Assembly: GCA_013817555.1 (NCBI GenBank)
Contig: JACDCN010000112.1
Coordinates: 1-6,916, forward strand
Source of the DNA: Actinomycetota bacterium
GTDB taxonomy: Bacteria; Actinomycetota; Thermoleophilia; Gaiellales; Gaiellaceae
Direction of reading: 5' to 3'
DNA: 6,916 nucleotides
Shown: positions 5,852 through 6,916 of the stretch, piece after piece
How the letters are laid out: every line of letters starts with the position of its first letter
Numbering within the stretch: position 1 is the first letter of the stretch
The notes under the pieces: model-generated
Seen by the model: the letters and a program-made list of their open reading frames with translations, nothing else
Told to the model about the DNA's origin: nothing
The model's database searches: none
Position numbers and translations under genes: made by a program

Positions 5852-6361
5852 ATGGACGTACTCGTTCTCATCGACAAGCTGGACGACCTCGTGCACAACG
5901 CGAAGGCCGTCCCCCTCACCGACCAGGTTCGGCTCGACCGCGAGGAGATCTACGAGATCCTCGACCAGATGCGGGCGACGATTCCGGAGGAGATCAAGCA
6001 GGCACGCTGGATCGTGAAAGAGCGCCAGGAGATGCTTGCGGAAGCGAAGCGGGAGTGCGACCGGATCGTGCAGGAGGCTCGCGAGCAGGCGGTCCGCGAG
6101 GCGTCACAGACGGAGATCGTGAAGCTCGCCGAGCGGCAGGCCGACGAAATCGTCGACGATGCGCGCCGGAAGGCGCGGGAGACCCGGCGCGAGATGGAAG
6201 ATTGGGCCGACAGCATCCTGTCGACGCTCGAGGTGAACCTCGACAAGTTCCTCGGTGCGGTGAGGCGCGGTCGCGAACGTCTCCACGAACGCTCGCAGGA
6301 GACAGTGGTCGCGGGGATCGGCCCGGAGCCGTTCGAGCCTGAGGAGCTGGAGAGGCTCTAA
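5852..6361 (+). CDS. SepIVA/DivIVA-like coiled-coil protein, probable septation or envelope-growth factor
   Basis: The 169-residue product is highly charged and mostly helical. It resembles mycobacterial SepIVA (Rv2927c family): the N-terminal part (about 1-52, LIDKLDDLVHNAKAVPLTDQ and EIYEILDQMRATIPEEI) matches the conserved SepIVA head, a coiled coil follows (about 53-125, repeated EAKRE/EARE/ARRKAR heptads), and the C-terminal segment TEIVKLAERQADEIVDDA to FLGAVRRGRERL matches the SepIVA tail. The mycobacterial protein is about 245 residues; the difference is mainly a shorter middle coil. SepIVA acts in division and early septum placement; DivIVA-type proteins act as membrane-curvature scaffolds. 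It could equally be labelled an ATP-synthase-subunit-b-like coiled coil, but it has no membrane segment. ATG 5852 follows a TAGACT box with no Shine-Dalgarno. Position after coaD matches its usual actinobacterial neighbourhood. Confidence 0.75.
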   Translation: MDVLVLIDKLDDLVHNAKAVPLTDQVRLDREEIYEILDQMRATIPEEIKQARWIVKERQEMLAEAKRECDRIVQEAREQAVREASQTEIVKLAERQADEIVDDARRKARETRREMEDWADSILSTLEVNLDKFLGAVRRGRERLHERSQETVVAGIGPEPFEPEELERL

Positions 6362-6916
6362 CTACGCCGCAGCCGGCTCGGTGGCCAGCTCGCCGCAGAC
6401 GACGCGCGCCGTCTCCACGAATGCCTCAGCAGCCGGGCTGCGATGGCGGTCCCGGTGCCAGACGAGGCCGATCACCCTCGGTGGGATCCGGCCCAGCAGG
6501 TCGATCACGACGACGTCAGGGTCGTCCTCGTCCACGGTCAGCAGGGGTGACACGCTGACGCCGACTCCCGCGCCGACGAGGCCTTGAACGGTGCCGTTGT
6601 TGTCGGAGCGAAACACCACATTCGGGGTGCGCCCACTCGCGGCGAGCTGCGACTCCACGTGATTCATCGCGGCGCAGTAACTGAAGCCGACGAGCGGCTG
6701 GAGCGAGATCTCCTTCAGCGTCGGAGTGCGCTTGAGCGCGGCGAGCGGCGACCCGGCCGGGACCACGAGCACGTACGGGTCGGTGAGTAGCTCCATCCAC
6801 TCGTACGGCCCGGAGCCGACAGGCAGCGTCCAGAACGTGACGTCGAGCTCGCCCCGCTCGACCATCTCGAGCAGCTCTTCCTCGTTCACCGACTCACGCA
6901 GAACGATCTCCACGCC
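6362..6916 (-). CDS. LysR-family transcriptional regulator, effector-binding domain, 5' partial
   Basis: The frame is open to the right edge (first codon there is Gly, then VEIVLRE), so the N-terminal helix-turn-helix and the true start lie outside the window; the GTG at 6911-6913 is internal. The roughly 185 residues present form most of the LysR substrate-binding domain: GVEIVLRESVNEEELLEMV, GELDVTFW, a VLVVPAGSPLA strand, the conserved subdomain-linking region, and GLVGAGVGVSVSPLL near the C-terminus. Such domains bind a small-molecule effector and switch DNA bending at a promoter usually upstream of, and divergent from, the regulator gene. The target is therefore probably to the right of the window. 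The stop directly abuts the SepIVA-like stop on the other strand. The effector cannot be told from sequence. Confidence 0.9.
   Translation of the reverse strand, partial: GVEIVLRESVNEEELLEMVERGELDVTFWTLPVGSGPYEWMELLTDPYVLVVPAGSPLAALKRTPTLKEISLQPLVGFSYCAAMNHVESQLAASGRTPNVVFRSDNNGTVQGLVGAGVGVSVSPLLTVDEDDPDVVVIDLLGRIPPRVIGLVWHRDRHRSPAAEAFVETARVVCGELATEPAAA

Noticed and set aside
6335..6358. Six-bp stem at the end of the SepIVA-like gene as a terminator
   Set aside because: The stem is short, the loop is 12 bases, no T-run follows and it lies inside coding sequence.

Overview
This GC-rich window carries a dense, mostly single-strand block of housekeeping genes typical of Actinomycetota. Gene content and coding style suggest a deep-branching lineage such as Thermoleophilia, but that placement is inference from protein character and gene order, not proof. 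The order is: C-terminal part of a FakA/YloV-type DAK2 protein, a stand-alone response-regulator receiver, a DegV/FakB-type fatty-acid-binding protein, recG, a Phd/VapB antitoxin with a VapC-type PIN toxin, rsmD, coaD, a short SepIVA/DivIVA-like coiled-coil protein, and on the opposite strand the C-terminal part of a LysR-type regulator. The first and last genes run off the window.

Region 1-1794 is a tightly coupled trio. The stop of the DAK2 gene overlaps the GTG of the receiver gene (GTGA), and the stop of the receiver gene overlaps the GTG of the DegV gene (GTGA again). FakA and FakB/DegV proteins form the bacterial fatty acid kinase, so a receiver protein between them is the notable point. 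Region 1795-1956 has no gene. It holds two strong inverted-orientation palindromes of REP type plus a degenerate third half-copy that reaches to the start of recG.

Region 1957-5707 is recG, vapB, vapC, rsmD, coaD. The core recG-rsmD-coaD order is common in Actinomycetota, and here a toxin-antitoxin pair sits between recG and rsmD. vapB starts right after a tandem 10-bp repeat containing a TAACAT -10-like element and has no Shine-Dalgarno sequence. The vapC frame keeps all expected PIN acidic residues but has no ATG, GTG or TTG at its 5' end. Its stop overlaps the GTG of rsmD (GTGA), and the rsmD stop overlaps the ATG of coaD (ATGA), so toxin, rRNA methyltransferase and CoA-biosynthesis enzyme appear translationally coupled.

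Region 5708-5851 has two hairpins and a TAGACT -10-like box just before the SepIVA-like gene (5852-6361). The LysR-type gene comes in from the right and its stop codon directly abuts the SepIVA-like stop, with no intergenic base. I found no wholly new system. The best leads are the receiver inside the FakA-DegV operon, the VapC frame without a canonical start fused by overlap to rsmD, and the REP doublet before recG.
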